The notes under the pieces are model-generated. The model did no database searches. It was not told the origin of the DNA and saw only the letters and a list, made by a program, of their open reading frames with translations. Both the position numbers and the translations under genes were made by a program. Source: Microbacteriaceae bacterium (GTDB lineage Bacteria; Actinomycetota; Actinomycetes; Actinomycetales; Microbacteriaceae). From it: DNA of 6,563 nucleotides. Shown in pieces: positions 1-5,767 of this stretch (the first letter of the stretch is position 1; every line of letters starts with the position of its first letter). The DNA lies in contig JAUZFY010000323.1 of NCBI GenBank assembly GCA_030840185.1, forward strand, positions 1-6,563, in the 5' to 3' direction.

Positions 1-426
1 CGCGGCAACGGAGGCGTTGATTCCGCGGGCGTCCGGCTCCCAGCCACCGGTGTCGACGAGCGTGAACCGACGATCGTTCCACTCGGCCTAGTAGGTCACC
101 CGGTCGCGGGTGACGCCGGGCGTGTCCTGCACGACGGCCTCGCGGCGGCCGAGGATGCGGTTGACGAGCGCCGACTTGCCGACGTTGGGTCGGCCGACGA
201 TCGCGAGCACGGGCAGCGCCGGCATGTAGGTGACGGCGTCCGGGTCATCCGTCGCCGCATCCAGGATGTCGCGGTCGTCCTCGTCGAGGTCGTAATCTTC
301 GAGGCCGGCCCGCAAGGCGTTGGCGCGCATGTTCGCGTCGGACTCGTCGAGCACAGCGATCTTCTCGCTGAGCTTCGGGTCGAGGTCGCCGTAGTCGTCG
401 TGCTCTTGATCGTTGTTGTCTGGCAT
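1..426 (-). pseudogene. der: GTPase Der (EngA), interrupted by an in-frame amber codon; 3' end outside window
   Basis: Der has two tandem GTPase domains and a KH-like domain, and acts in 50S ribosome assembly. Translation from ATG 424-426 gives an acidic extension of about 70 residues, as in actinobacterial Der. The first GTPase domain follows, with G1 GRPNVGKS at 78-85 and G2-region PGVTRDR at 103-109. After Y112 the codon at 88-90 is TAG. Beyond it the same frame stays open to base 1 and reads as normal Der: AEWNDRRF, then the G3 motif DTGG at codons 125-128, then WEPDARGINASVA. The 112-residue product would lack G3, G4, the second GTPase domain and the KH domain, so it should be inactive. 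A good ribosome site, AAGGA (435-439), lies 8 bases before the ATG, 34 bases after cmk. Family identity is nearly certain. Whether the stop is biological or a sequence error cannot be decided here. Confidence 0.93.
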
Positions 427-454
427 GGAAGTTTTCCTTAGATGGTCTCGATGC

Positions 455-469
455 AGGCGCTTAGCGCCT
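455..469 (-). other. Perfect small hairpin with the cmk stop codon as its loop
   Basis: On the minus strand AGGCGC (464-469) and GCGCCT (455-460) form a perfect 6-bp G/C-rich stem. The three loop bases are the cmk TAA (461-463). No T-run follows, so it does not look like an intrinsic terminator. It lies at the largest gap within the parA-der block and could protect an mRNA end or slow ribosomes between cmk and der. The role is inferred. Confidence 0.4.
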
Positions 470-1156
470 TAGTCGACCCGCGTTTCTGACAAGGGCGACG
501 ACCGCTTGAACGGTCTGGTCGAAGTCGAGATCGGTTGAATCGAGGGTGGTCACACCCTCGGCGGCGTTCATGAAGTCGACCACCCGGGAGTCCTGGGCGT
601 CTCGAAAGCTGAGTTGCTGGGCAACGACCGTGGCCGATTCCCTCGGAATTTCAGCGGAACGCCTCGCCATTCTAGCTTCTTCCGTCGCGGTGAGCAGAAT
701 TCGCACGTTGGCGTCGGGTGACACGACGGTGGTGATGTCCCGCCCCTCGGTGATAATGCCCGGCCTGGCGCTGGCCTCGATCACCTCCTGGAACAGGCTG
801 ACGAGGTATGCGCGCACCACCGGAATGCGGGCGACGGTGCTGACGACGGCGGTGACTCGCGGATCGCGGATCGCCTCGGTGACGTCGGTTTCGTCTACTC
901 GAACGTAGTAGTCGTCGGGATCGGTCCCGATGTCGTAGCGGAACCCGGGCAGCGACGCGATCACCGCGTCCGCGTCTTCGGTGTCCACCCCGTGCTCGAG
1001 GGCGTTCCAGGCAAGCGCCCGGTAGGCGGCGCCACTGTCCTGATAGTCGAATCCGAGTACGCGGGCTGCCGCGCGGCTGACGCTCGACTTGCCGCTGCCG
1101 GCCGGACCGTCGACAGCGACGACCATGCGGATGATCTCTCGCTCGTTCTCGCTCAC
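461..1156 (-). CDS. cmk: Cytidylate kinase (CMP/dCMP kinase)
   Basis: This cytosolic enzyme transfers phosphate from ATP to CMP or dCMP, feeding CTP and dCTP synthesis. The 231-residue reading shows the P-loop GPAGSGKSS (17-25), the CMP-site motif DSGAAYRA (40-47), EGRDITTVV (137-145, with the conserved R139-D140 pair), an Arg-rich lid RMARRS (162-167) and RDAQDS (185-190). It ends with [12 protein letters not shown], a usual C-terminal pattern. Length fits the family (about 220-230). I chose GTG 1154-1156: it overlaps the tyrA stop by four bases (GTGA), and GAGG lies 7 bases upstream (1164-1167). The alternative ATG at 1124-1126 would give 221 residues starting MVVAVDG and also fits the family, but its ribosome site is weaker. 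The segment after DS is about one residue shorter than I recall for other Cmk proteins, so the last CMP-binding arginine cannot be placed confidently. Confidence 0.96.
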   Translation of the reverse strand: MSENEREIIRMVVAVDGPAGSGKSSVSRAAARVLGFDYQDSGAAYRALAWNALEHGVDTEDADAVIASLPGFRYDIGTDPDDYYVRVDETDVTEAIRDPRVTAVVSTVARIPVVRAYLVSLFQEVIEASARPGIITEGRDITTVVSPDANVRILLTATEEARMARRSAEIPRESATVVAQQLSFRDAQDSRVVDFMNAAEGVTTLDSTDLDFDQTVQAVVALVRNAGRLRR

Positions 1157-2244
1157 AGCGCCACCTCGGCAATGCGCCAGCCGCGGGCCTCCAGCTCGGT
1201 CACCAGTCCAGCTTCCGCCTCCGGCACAACGGCGATCTCCGCGAAACCGATCGCCACGCCGGGCGCATGTTCGAGTCTGAGGTCTTCCAGGTTCACTCCG
1301 ATGTCTCCGATTTCGGTGAGCAGTCGGGCCAACTCCCCCGGCTTGTCGTCCACCATGACAATGATCTGGCTGAACCGGCGGTCCTGGCCGTGCTTGCCCG
1401 GGATGCGGGCGACCCCGGCGTTGCCACCGGCGAGCAGCTCGGCAACGGCGCGGCGCGCGCCAGGCGCGGACGGCGCATCCAGTGCGTCGATGAGGGCGTC
1501 GAGGTCGGTGCGGTATTCGCGCAAGAGCCCGACGACCGAGGCGGAGTTGGCGCCGAGAATCTGCACCCACAGCTCGGGGCTGCTGGATGCGACGCGGCTG
1601 GTGTCCCGCAGGCCCTGGCCCGACAGCGCGAGCGCCGACTCGGTTCCGCCGAGCAGCCGTCTGGCCAGCAGTGAGGAGACCACCTGTGGTAGGTGCGAGA
1701 CCAGTGCGACGCTCGAGTCGTGCTGTTCGGCGGTCATGAGGATCGGGATCGCGCCGAGGTCGAGCACGAGGTCCTCGATCACGCCGATCTGCGCCGCGGG
1801 GATGTCGTCGTGCGGGGTGACCACCCAGGGTCGTCCGATGAAAAGGTCGCCCCGAGCGGAGATGGGACCGCCGCGTTCCCGCCCGGCGAGCGGATGCGAG
1901 CCGATGTAACGCAGGATGTCGGCGCCGGTCGCGCGCAATTCCTCGAGCACCGAGACCTTCACGCTCGCGACATCCGTCACGATGGCGTTCGGGAAGGCGG
2001 CGAGCTCGGCCGCGACGACGCGCGCTGTGACATCCGGCGGTACGGCAACGACGATGAGCCGCGGGATGTCGGTGTCCTTCGCGGGCCGACCGGCGCCGTA
2101 GTCGATGGCGAGGTTCAGGTTCACCGGGGAGGAGTCGTGCACGATCACATCGACCCCGATCGCGCGGAGCCCGAGTCCGATGCTTGCGCCGAGCAGACCC
2201 GCGCCGACCACGCGCACCTCGCCGATCATGCGGCTTCCGTTCAT
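1153..2244 (-). CDS. tyrA: Prephenate (or arogenate) dehydrogenase with C-terminal ACT domain
   Basis: TyrA oxidatively decarboxylates prephenate to 4-hydroxyphenylpyruvate, or arogenate to tyrosine, in tyrosine synthesis. Of 363 residues, the N-terminal Rossmann fold has the dinucleotide motif GAGLLG (14-19) and acidic D37 near the end of strand 2, which suggests NAD rather than NADP. The family signature GSHPLAG (115-121) holds the expected catalytic H117, and SHLPQ (183-187) supplies the second conserved histidine region. A helical dimerisation domain follows. Residues about 292-363 ([20 protein letters not shown] onward) look like an ACT domain, which in this family usually senses tyrosine. 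Prephenate versus arogenate cannot be told from sequence. ATG 2242-2244 overlaps the rluB stop as ATGA, with GGGAAG six bases upstream; ATG at codon 6 is a less likely start. It is the one amino-acid biosynthesis gene among segregation and translation genes. Confidence 0.95.
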   Translation of the reverse strand: MNGSRMIGEVRVVGAGLLGASIGLGLRAIGVDVIVHDSSPVNLNLAIDYGAGRPAKDTDIPRLIVVAVPPDVTARVVAAELAAFPNAIVTDVASVKVSVLEELRATGADILRYIGSHPLAGRERGGPISARGDLFIGRPWVVTPHDDIPAAQIGVIEDLVLDLGAIPILMTAEQHDSSVALVSHLPQVVSSLLARRLLGGTESALALSGQGLRDTSRVASSSPELWVQILGANSASVVGLLREYRTDLDALIDALDAPSAPGARRAVAELLAGGNAGVARIPGKHGQDRRFSQIIVMVDDKPGELARLLTEIGDIGVNLEDLRLEHAPGVAIGFAEIAVVPEAEAGLVTELEARGWRIAEVAL

Positions 2245-3092
2245 GGTTGGCTTCCCGTGGCGTTCGCTTCCCGGGAAATGGTGAGCAGCGCGCCGAGTTC
2301 CGCCTTCGTGAGGTCACGGATCTCCCCCGGGGCGAGGGTACCGAGGTGCAGCGGGCCGAACTGCCGGCGCACAAGATCGATCACCGGGTGACCGACCTCC
2401 TCGAGCATCCGGCGCACGATGCGGTTGCGTCCGGAGTGCAGGGTGATTTCCACCATTGTCTCGGCCGCCCCGGCCTGACCGACGATGCGCGCCTTGTCGG
2501 CCGAGATCGGCCCGTCTTCGAGCTCGACGCCGGAGAGCAGTTTGCCGATGGTCTGCGCCGAGACGCGACCCTCGACCTTCGCGATGTAGGTCTTGAGTAC
2601 GCCGAACGACGGGTGGGCGAGCACGTGCGCGAGTTCGCCGTCGTTGGTGAGGATGAGCAGGCCAGAGGTCTGCGCGTCGAGCCGCCCGACGTTGAACAGC
2701 CGCTCCTCGTAGCGAGCCACGAAGCGCTGAAGGTCCGGGCGTCCGCGATCGTCCTGCAGTGAACTGACGATCCCGACCGGCTTGTTGAGCATGAGGTAGC
2801 GGCGGGAGGTGTCTAGCTGGATGGCGACACCGTCGACCGACACAAGGTCGTCGGGCCGAACGCGGCGTCCGAGCTCGGTGACGACGTCCCCGTTCACCTC
2901 GACGCGACCGGCCTCGATCATGTTCTCCGAGACGCGGCGGGAGGCAACGCCGGCGGCGGCCATGAGCTTTTGCAGCCGCACGCCGTCATCCGCGGCGCTG
3001 TGTGAATTGGCGCCGCGTGAATCGGCGCCGTGTGAATCGGCGCCGTGCGATTCGGCGCCGTATCTATCGGCGCTTGGTCTATCAGTGGACAT
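2241..3092 (-). CDS. rluB: 23S rRNA pseudouridine synthase, RsuA/RluB family
   Basis: This enzyme converts a uridine of 23S rRNA to pseudouridine (U2605 in E. coli numbering for RluB). In 283 residues I see a low-complexity tail (1-37), an S4 RNA-binding domain (about 38-85, [15 protein letters not shown]), the KPVG motif (104-107) and the catalytic motif [11 protein letters not shown] (136-146) with D139 as the expected nucleophile. Then come [10 protein letters not shown] (169-178) and the late motif GRNRIVRRM (221-229). The frame is open upstream to 3245 inside scpB, but that extension is Ser/Pro/Arg-rich antisense-like sequence. ATG 3090-3092 gives a family-like protein overlapping the scpB end by 11 bases, with a weak GACGGG ribosome site 7 bases before it. 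RsuA-family members look alike; the position between scpB and cmk supports the RluB call. The tail is encoded by a 15-bp tandem repeat. Confidence 0.94.
   Translation of the reverse strand: MSTDRPSADRYGAESHGADSHGADSRGANSHSAADDGVRLQKLMAAAGVASRRVSENMIEAGRVEVNGDVVTELGRRVRPDDLVSVDGVAIQLDTSRRYLMLNKPVGIVSSLQDDRGRPDLQRFVARYEERLFNVGRLDAQTSGLLILTNDGELAHVLAHPSFGVLKTYIAKVEGRVSAQTIGKLLSGVELEDGPISADKARIVGQAGAAETMVEITLHSGRNRIVRRMLEEVGHPVIDLVRRQFGPLHLGTLAPGEIRDLTKAELGALLTISREANATGSQP
3000..3074 (-). repeat. Five-unit 15-bp tandem repeat inside the 5' part of rluB
   Basis: Five consecutive 15-base units on the plus strand (3000-3014, 3015-3029, 3030-3044, 3045-3059, 3060-3074) follow the pattern GTGTGAATCGGCGCC with one to a few changes each. 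The outer units are the most diverged, and four units keep GGCGCC. The period is five codons, so unit changes do not shift the frame. The protein reads as degenerate pentapeptides ([25 protein letters not shown]) in the tail before the S4 domain. Confidence 0.9.
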
Positions 3093-3696
3093 CGTCAAAC
3101 CCGTCTGATCCGTCGGAGAGCAGCGGCGAGATGGCCGGGAGCTCCTCGAGCGAGTTGATTCCGAGCTGGGTGAGCAGCAGGTCGGTGGTGGCGTAGTGGA
3201 TGGCGCCGGTCTCGCTGTCGGTGAAGGCCTCGGTGATGAGGCCACGGCCGAGCAGGGTGCGCACTACCGAGTCGACGTTGACCGCCCGGATGGACGCGAT
3301 CGCCCCGCGGCTGATCGGCTGCTTGTAGGCGATCACGGCCAGCGTCTCGAGCGCCGCCTGGGAGAGCCTGGTGGGATTCTGGGTGAGCACGAAGTCACGC
3401 ACCGCGTCGTCGTATTCGCCGCGCACATAGATTCGCCACCCGCCGCCGACTTCGCGGAGCTCGAACCCGCGACGGATCGCACCGTCGACCCCGTCGAAGT
3501 CCGCGACAAGGCGCTCGATCGACTTTCGCACTGTGCCGACCGGAACCCCGAGCGAGGTGGCAAGGGACACGACGCTTTGCGGCTCGTCAGCAATCATCAG
3601 GATTGCCTCGAGGCTGCGTTCCACGTCGATGGGTGGGGCGATGTCCGTCTGCTCATCCGCGTGCAGCTCAGTTTCCACAGTCAGCTCAGTTTCCAT
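3082..3696 (-). CDS. scpB: Segregation and condensation protein B (SMC kite subunit)
   Basis: ScpB dimers bind the kleisin ScpA and complete the SMC-ScpAB complex that compacts and separates chromosomes. The 204-residue protein has a variable N-terminus, the first winged helix from about VERSLEAILMIADEP (25-39), and the hallmark second winged-helix stretch LSQAALETLAVIAYKQPISR (111-130) followed by GAIASIRAVNVDSVVRTLLGRGLI. It ends in an acidic Ser-Asp-Gly tail. ATG 3694-3696 overlaps the scpA end by 11 bases. A GTG six codons later (3676-3678) is an alternative start, because start and stop lie in a duplicated 18-bp unit. The open frame further upstream, to 3840, lies wholly within scpA and has a basic Ser/Arg composition unlike ScpB. 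The 3' end overlaps rluB by 11 bases. Confidence 0.96.
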   Translation of the reverse strand: METELTVETELHADEQTDIAPPIDVERSLEAILMIADEPQSVVSLATSLGVPVGTVRKSIERLVADFDGVDGAIRRGFELREVGGGWRIYVRGEYDDAVRDFVLTQNPTRLSQAALETLAVIAYKQPISRGAIASIRAVNVDSVVRTLLGRGLITEAFTDSETGAIHYATTDLLLTQLGINSLEELPAISPLLSDGSDGFDDVH

Positions 3697-3699
3697 AGT
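3664..3699 (-). repeat. 18-bp tandem duplication across the scpA stop/scpB start junction
   Basis: Two adjacent 18-base units (3664-3681 and 3682-3699) differ at one base. On the minus strand each reads ACT(A/G)TGGAAACTGAGCTG. The first unit supplies the scpB ATG and the TGA that ends scpA. The second supplies an in-frame GTG and another TGA in the scpA frame. The effect on ScpB is insertion of six residues, giving ETELTVETELH. Confidence 0.9.
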
Positions 3700-4558
3700 C
3701 AGATCCAAGGCTCGCGAGGTTTTCTTCCGACCAGTGCTCCGCCGTCCAGCGCACAGTGAGTTCGCCGAGCGGTTCGAGTTGCTCGAACGCGATCGACGCT
3801 CCGCGATACAGCTCGAGGATGGCGAGGAAGCGCGCGACAACCACGCCCTTCAACTCGACACCGGCGATGAGCTGCCGGAAAGTCATCGGTTCGCCGCGCC
3901 GCAACAGCGCGACGACGGTCGCCGCCTGCTCCCGGATGCTCACCAGGGGTGCGTGCAGGTGGTCGAGTCCGACCGTCGGCAGTTCGCGAGGCGTGAAGGC
4001 CAGGGTCGCGAGGGCCGCGAAATCGTCGACGCTCAGCGTCCACACCAGCTCGGGGGTGCGCTGTCGGAACTTTTCCTCGAGTCGCACCGTGCGAACGTGA
4101 CGCGCGCCCTCGACGTCGAGCTGGGCCGCGTACCAGGCGGTGACCTCTTTGAACGCCCGGTACTGAAGCAGCCGGGCGAAGAGCAGGTCGCGGGCCTCGA
4201 GCAGCGCGACATCCTCCGCGTCGACGAGTTCGCCCTGCGGCAACAGCCCGGCGACCTTGAGGTCGAGAAGGGTCGCCGCGACGACGAGGAACTCGCTTGC
4301 CTGGTCGAGTTCCTCGACCGAGTCCAATTGCTTGAGGTAGGCGATGAATTCGCCCGTGACGATGCTGAGCGAGATCTCGGTGATGTCGAGTTCGTGCTTG
4401 CCGATCAGGGAGAGCAGAAGATCGAACGGGCCGTTGAAGTTGCTCAGACTGACCGAGAATCCGGCAGCCTGATCCTCGGCCGCTTCCGCGATCGGAGGCT
4501 CGCCGGCCGCGGGTTCGCCGGTCACCAGCTCGCCGACGGAACTACGCGATTGCGCCAC
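3686..4558 (-). CDS. scpA: Segregation and condensation protein A (kleisin)
   Basis: ScpA is the kleisin that bridges the SMC heads and binds ScpB, acting on the nucleoid. In 290 residues, an Ala/Glu/Pro-rich leader of about 33 residues precedes the conserved N-terminal kleisin motif FNGPFDLLLSLIGKHELDIT (41-60). Then follow ISLSIVTGEFIAYL, the helix ASEFLVVAATLLDLKVAGLLP (87-107), a variable centre, and the C-terminal winged helix (about 224-271), with VARFLAILELYRGASIAFEQ at 241-260. The first codon is GTG (4556-4558), 17 bases inside the 3' end of parA; a purine-rich GAGAG lies about 10 bases upstream. The natural N-terminus could be slightly later, since the leader is poorly conserved, but no better start precedes the kleisin motif. 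The SMC partner gene is not in the window. Confidence 0.96.
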   Translation of the reverse strand: MAQSRSSVGELVTGEPAAGEPPIAEAAEDQAAGFSVSLSNFNGPFDLLLSLIGKHELDITEISLSIVTGEFIAYLKQLDSVEELDQASEFLVVAATLLDLKVAGLLPQGELVDAEDVALLEARDLLFARLLQYRAFKEVTAWYAAQLDVEGARHVRTVRLEEKFRQRTPELVWTLSVDDFAALATLAFTPRELPTVGLDHLHAPLVSIREQAATVVALLRRGEPMTFRQLIAGVELKGVVVARFLAILELYRGASIAFEQLEPLGELTVRWTAEHWSEENLASLGSDYGN

Positions 4559-5435
4559 GCGAGATCATCTCTCGGGCCAGTTGACGGTAGGCCTCCGCCG
4601 CCTGGTGCTCCGGCGCGTACTGGGTGATCGGGGTACCCGAGACGCTGGCATCCGGAAACTTCACCGTTCGGCCGATGACGGTCTCGAACACCTTGTCCCC
4701 GAAGGTCTCGACGACCCGCTCGAGCACCTCACGGGAGTGCAGGGTGCGGGAGTCGTACATGGTGGCGAGGATGCCGTCGAGTTCGAGGGCCGGGTTGAGA
4801 CGGTCCTTCACCTTGTCGATGGTCTCGACAAGCAGTGCGACTCCGCGCAGCGCGAAGAACTCACACTCGAGCGGGATGAGCACTCCGTGGCTCGCGGTCA
4901 GAGCGTTGACGGTGAGCAAGCCGAGCGACGGCTGGCAGTCGATGAGAATCACGTCGTATTCGCCGCTCACCTGACGCAGCACTCGAGCGAGAATCTGCTC
5001 GCGGGCGACCTCGTTGACAAGGTGAACCTCCGCCGCCGACAAATCGATGTTGGCCGGGATCACGTGGAGGCCGGGCGTGGACGTCTCACGGATGGCGTCG
5101 TGAGCGTCCTTGACGGTGCCGAGCATGAGGTCGTAAATGTTTGCACCCTCGTGGCCGGGCACGCCAAGACCGGCGGACAGTGCGCCCTGCGGGTCGAAGT
5201 CGACGGCGAGCACGCGGCGACCGTAGGCGGCGAGCGCCGCGCCGAGGCTGATCGCCGTCGTGGTCTTGCCGACGCCGCCCTTCTGATTGCATAGGGCGAT
5301 GATGCGGGCCGGTCCGGCCGAGGAAAGCGGCACCGGGATGGGAAAGGAGGTGAGCGGTCGCCCGGTGGGTCCGTTGGCGATGCGGTCGAAACCGGGGAGG
5401 AGCTCTTCGACCGATTTGTTCCGCTTCGCTGTCAT
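4542..5435 (-). CDS. parA: Orphan ParA/Soj-type chromosome-partitioning ATPase
   Basis: ParA ATPases dimerise on ATP, bind DNA non-specifically and position cargo such as ParB-parS complexes. The 297-residue protein has about 43 leader residues and then the deviant Walker A KGGVGKTT (52-59), with signature lysine K52 and catalytic K57. Walker A' is DFDPQG (79-84), and the Walker B region ILIDCQPSLG (163-172) has D166. The C-terminal half has the usual ECEFFALRG (190-198). No ParB gene or obvious parS site adjoins it; parB normally sits with a second parA near the origin. The scpAB-linked copy is a conserved actinobacterial paralogue whose exact job is less clear. A function with SMC-ScpAB is inferred from position. 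ATG 5433-5435 has GAGGGA (5444-5449) 8 bases upstream. It appears to be the first gene of the overlapping block. Confidence 0.95.
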   Translation of the reverse strand: MTAKRNKSVEELLPGFDRIANGPTGRPLTSFPIPVPLSSAGPARIIALCNQKGGVGKTTTAISLGAALAAYGRRVLAVDFDPQGALSAGLGVPGHEGANIYDLMLGTVKDAHDAIRETSTPGLHVIPANIDLSAAEVHLVNEVAREQILARVLRQVSGEYDVILIDCQPSLGLLTVNALTASHGVLIPLECEFFALRGVALLVETIDKVKDRLNPALELDGILATMYDSRTLHSREVLERVVETFGDKVFETVIGRTVKFPDASVSGTPITQYAPEHQAAEAYRQLAREMISRGAIA

Positions 5436-5480
5436 CCCGACATTCCCTCGTCTTCTGATCGGCCACTGCCAATTGCCACG

Positions 5481-5486
5481 ATTCTA
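5481..5486 (-). promoter_or_regulatory. Possible -10 element for the parA operon
   Basis: The minus strand reads TAGAAT, a good match to the sigma-A-type TANNNT -10 element. It lies 45 bases before the parA ATG and would give a leader of about 40 bases. No TTGACA-like -35 is present at 16-18 bases spacing (the region reads about GCGGGC), so this is weak evidence. Confidence 0.3.
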
Positions 5487-5509
5487 CCGAAGCTCGCCAT
5501 TCTGCCCGC

Positions 5510-5528
5510 CGCGACCCGCGGCGTGTGC
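5510..5528. repeat. 19-bp exact direct repeat, copy 1
   Basis: CGCGACCCGCGGCGTGTGC occurs here and again at 5733-5751, in the same orientation with starts 223 bases apart. Both copies are non-coding. This copy lies about 25 bases upstream of the possible parA -10 element. Confidence 0.85.
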
Positions 5529-5614
5529 CCGCGTGCGTGTTCGTCACGCGCCGCGCTGTCCGGGCAGTTTCGGAGCGCGCCTTCGCATATCCGGGCCACT
5601 GCCGATTCCAGCTC

Positions 5615-5643
5615 GCCGACACCCTTTCTCCGGAGGTGTCGGC
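5615..5643. other. Perfect 9-bp stem-loop in the xerD-parA gap
   Basis: GCCGACACC (5615-5623) and GGTGTCGGC (5635-5643) are perfect inverted repeats around an 11-base loop. Neither strand has a T-run next to the stem, so a standard rho-independent terminator is unlikely. It could be an RNA hairpin in a xerD-parA read-through transcript or a protein-binding dyad. Confidence 0.5.
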
Positions 5644-5664
5644 CCGATTGGGCGAATTGACCCC

Positions 5665-5680
5665 ACCTGAGCGCTCACAA
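5665..5680. promoter_or_regulatory. Lac-operator-like palindrome (possible LacI-family site)
   Basis: The core TGAGCGCTCA (5668-5677) is a perfect 10-base palindrome. With the right flank it reads TGAGCGCTCACAA, matching 13 of 16 positions of the ideal symmetric lac operator TTGTGAGCGCTCACAA; the left flank (ACC) does not match. LacI-family sites commonly have this CG-centred form. No regulator or sugar gene is nearby, and the site is about 230 bases from parA, so function is doubtful. Confidence 0.22.
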
Positions 5681-5732
5681 CCGGACAAAAACGAGAAACC
5701 TTTGGAGAAACGAGCATCGGCCGTGCGACCTG

Positions 5733-5751
5733 CGCGACCCGCGGCGTGTGC
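5733..5751. repeat. 19-bp exact direct repeat, copy 2
   Basis: This is the second copy of the repeat at 5510-5528. It starts 17 bases past the end of xerD in the direction of transcription, so the pair brackets most of the gap. Confidence 0.85.
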
Positions 5752-5767
5752 GGTGTGCACTAATCCG

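Larger units (their letters stand above)
5436..5767. other. Non-coding gap between xerD and parA
   Basis: I find no convincing gene in these 332 bases. Open frames crossing it on both strands give Arg/Ala/Ser-rich translations with no recognisable motif. It does hold a possible parA promoter, two direct repeat pairs (19 bp exact; 14 bp with one mismatch at 5461-5474 and 5594-5607), a 9-bp stem-loop and a palindrome. AT-rich tracts (5687-5706) are unusual in this GC-rich window. No clear intrinsic terminator follows xerD: the minus-strand TTTTT at 5687-5691 has no strong stem before it. Confidence 0.75.

Noticed and set aside
992..1909. Long plus-strand open frame (305 codons) opposite tyrA and cmk
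   Set aside because: Its translation is Ser/Ala/Arg-rich with no motif and lies wholly opposite two well-recognised genes; a normal by-product of high GC content.
461..2374. A 637-codon open frame on the minus strand ending with cmk
   Set aside because: Only the last 231 codons are Cmk. The rest is antisense-like Arg-rich translation across tyrA in another frame, where TyrA motifs fit far better.
3093..3245. Upstream extension of rluB to a start at 3245
   Set aside because: It would lie inside scpB and add about 51 Ser/Pro/Arg-rich residues with no family counterpart; ATG 3090-3092 fits the overlap pattern.
3533..4627. Long plus-strand open frame (364 codons) opposite scpA and part of scpB
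   Set aside because: Its Arg/Glu/Asp-rich, patternless translation is the mirror of scpA codon bias; no recognisable domain.
5432..5443. Tiny upstream frame ATG-TCG-GGA-TGA overlapping the parA start
   Set aside because: The Shine-Dalgarno-like GAGGGA abuts this ATG with no spacing, so initiation there is unlikely; spacing is right for the parA ATG.
5086..5760. Minus-strand open frame of 224 codons spanning the gap and the 5' part of parA
   Set aside because: The parA part is out of frame with a clearly real gene, and the gap part has no motif or convincing ribosome site.
5684..5767. Intrinsic terminator after xerD
   Set aside because: There is a minus-strand TTTTT (5687-5691), but no stable stem directly before it; only short imperfect pairings were found.
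5436..5767. dif recombination site or parS site near xerD/parA
   Set aside because: No sequence resembling a dif 11-6-11 arrangement or the parS consensus (TGTTTCACGTGAAACA) was seen.
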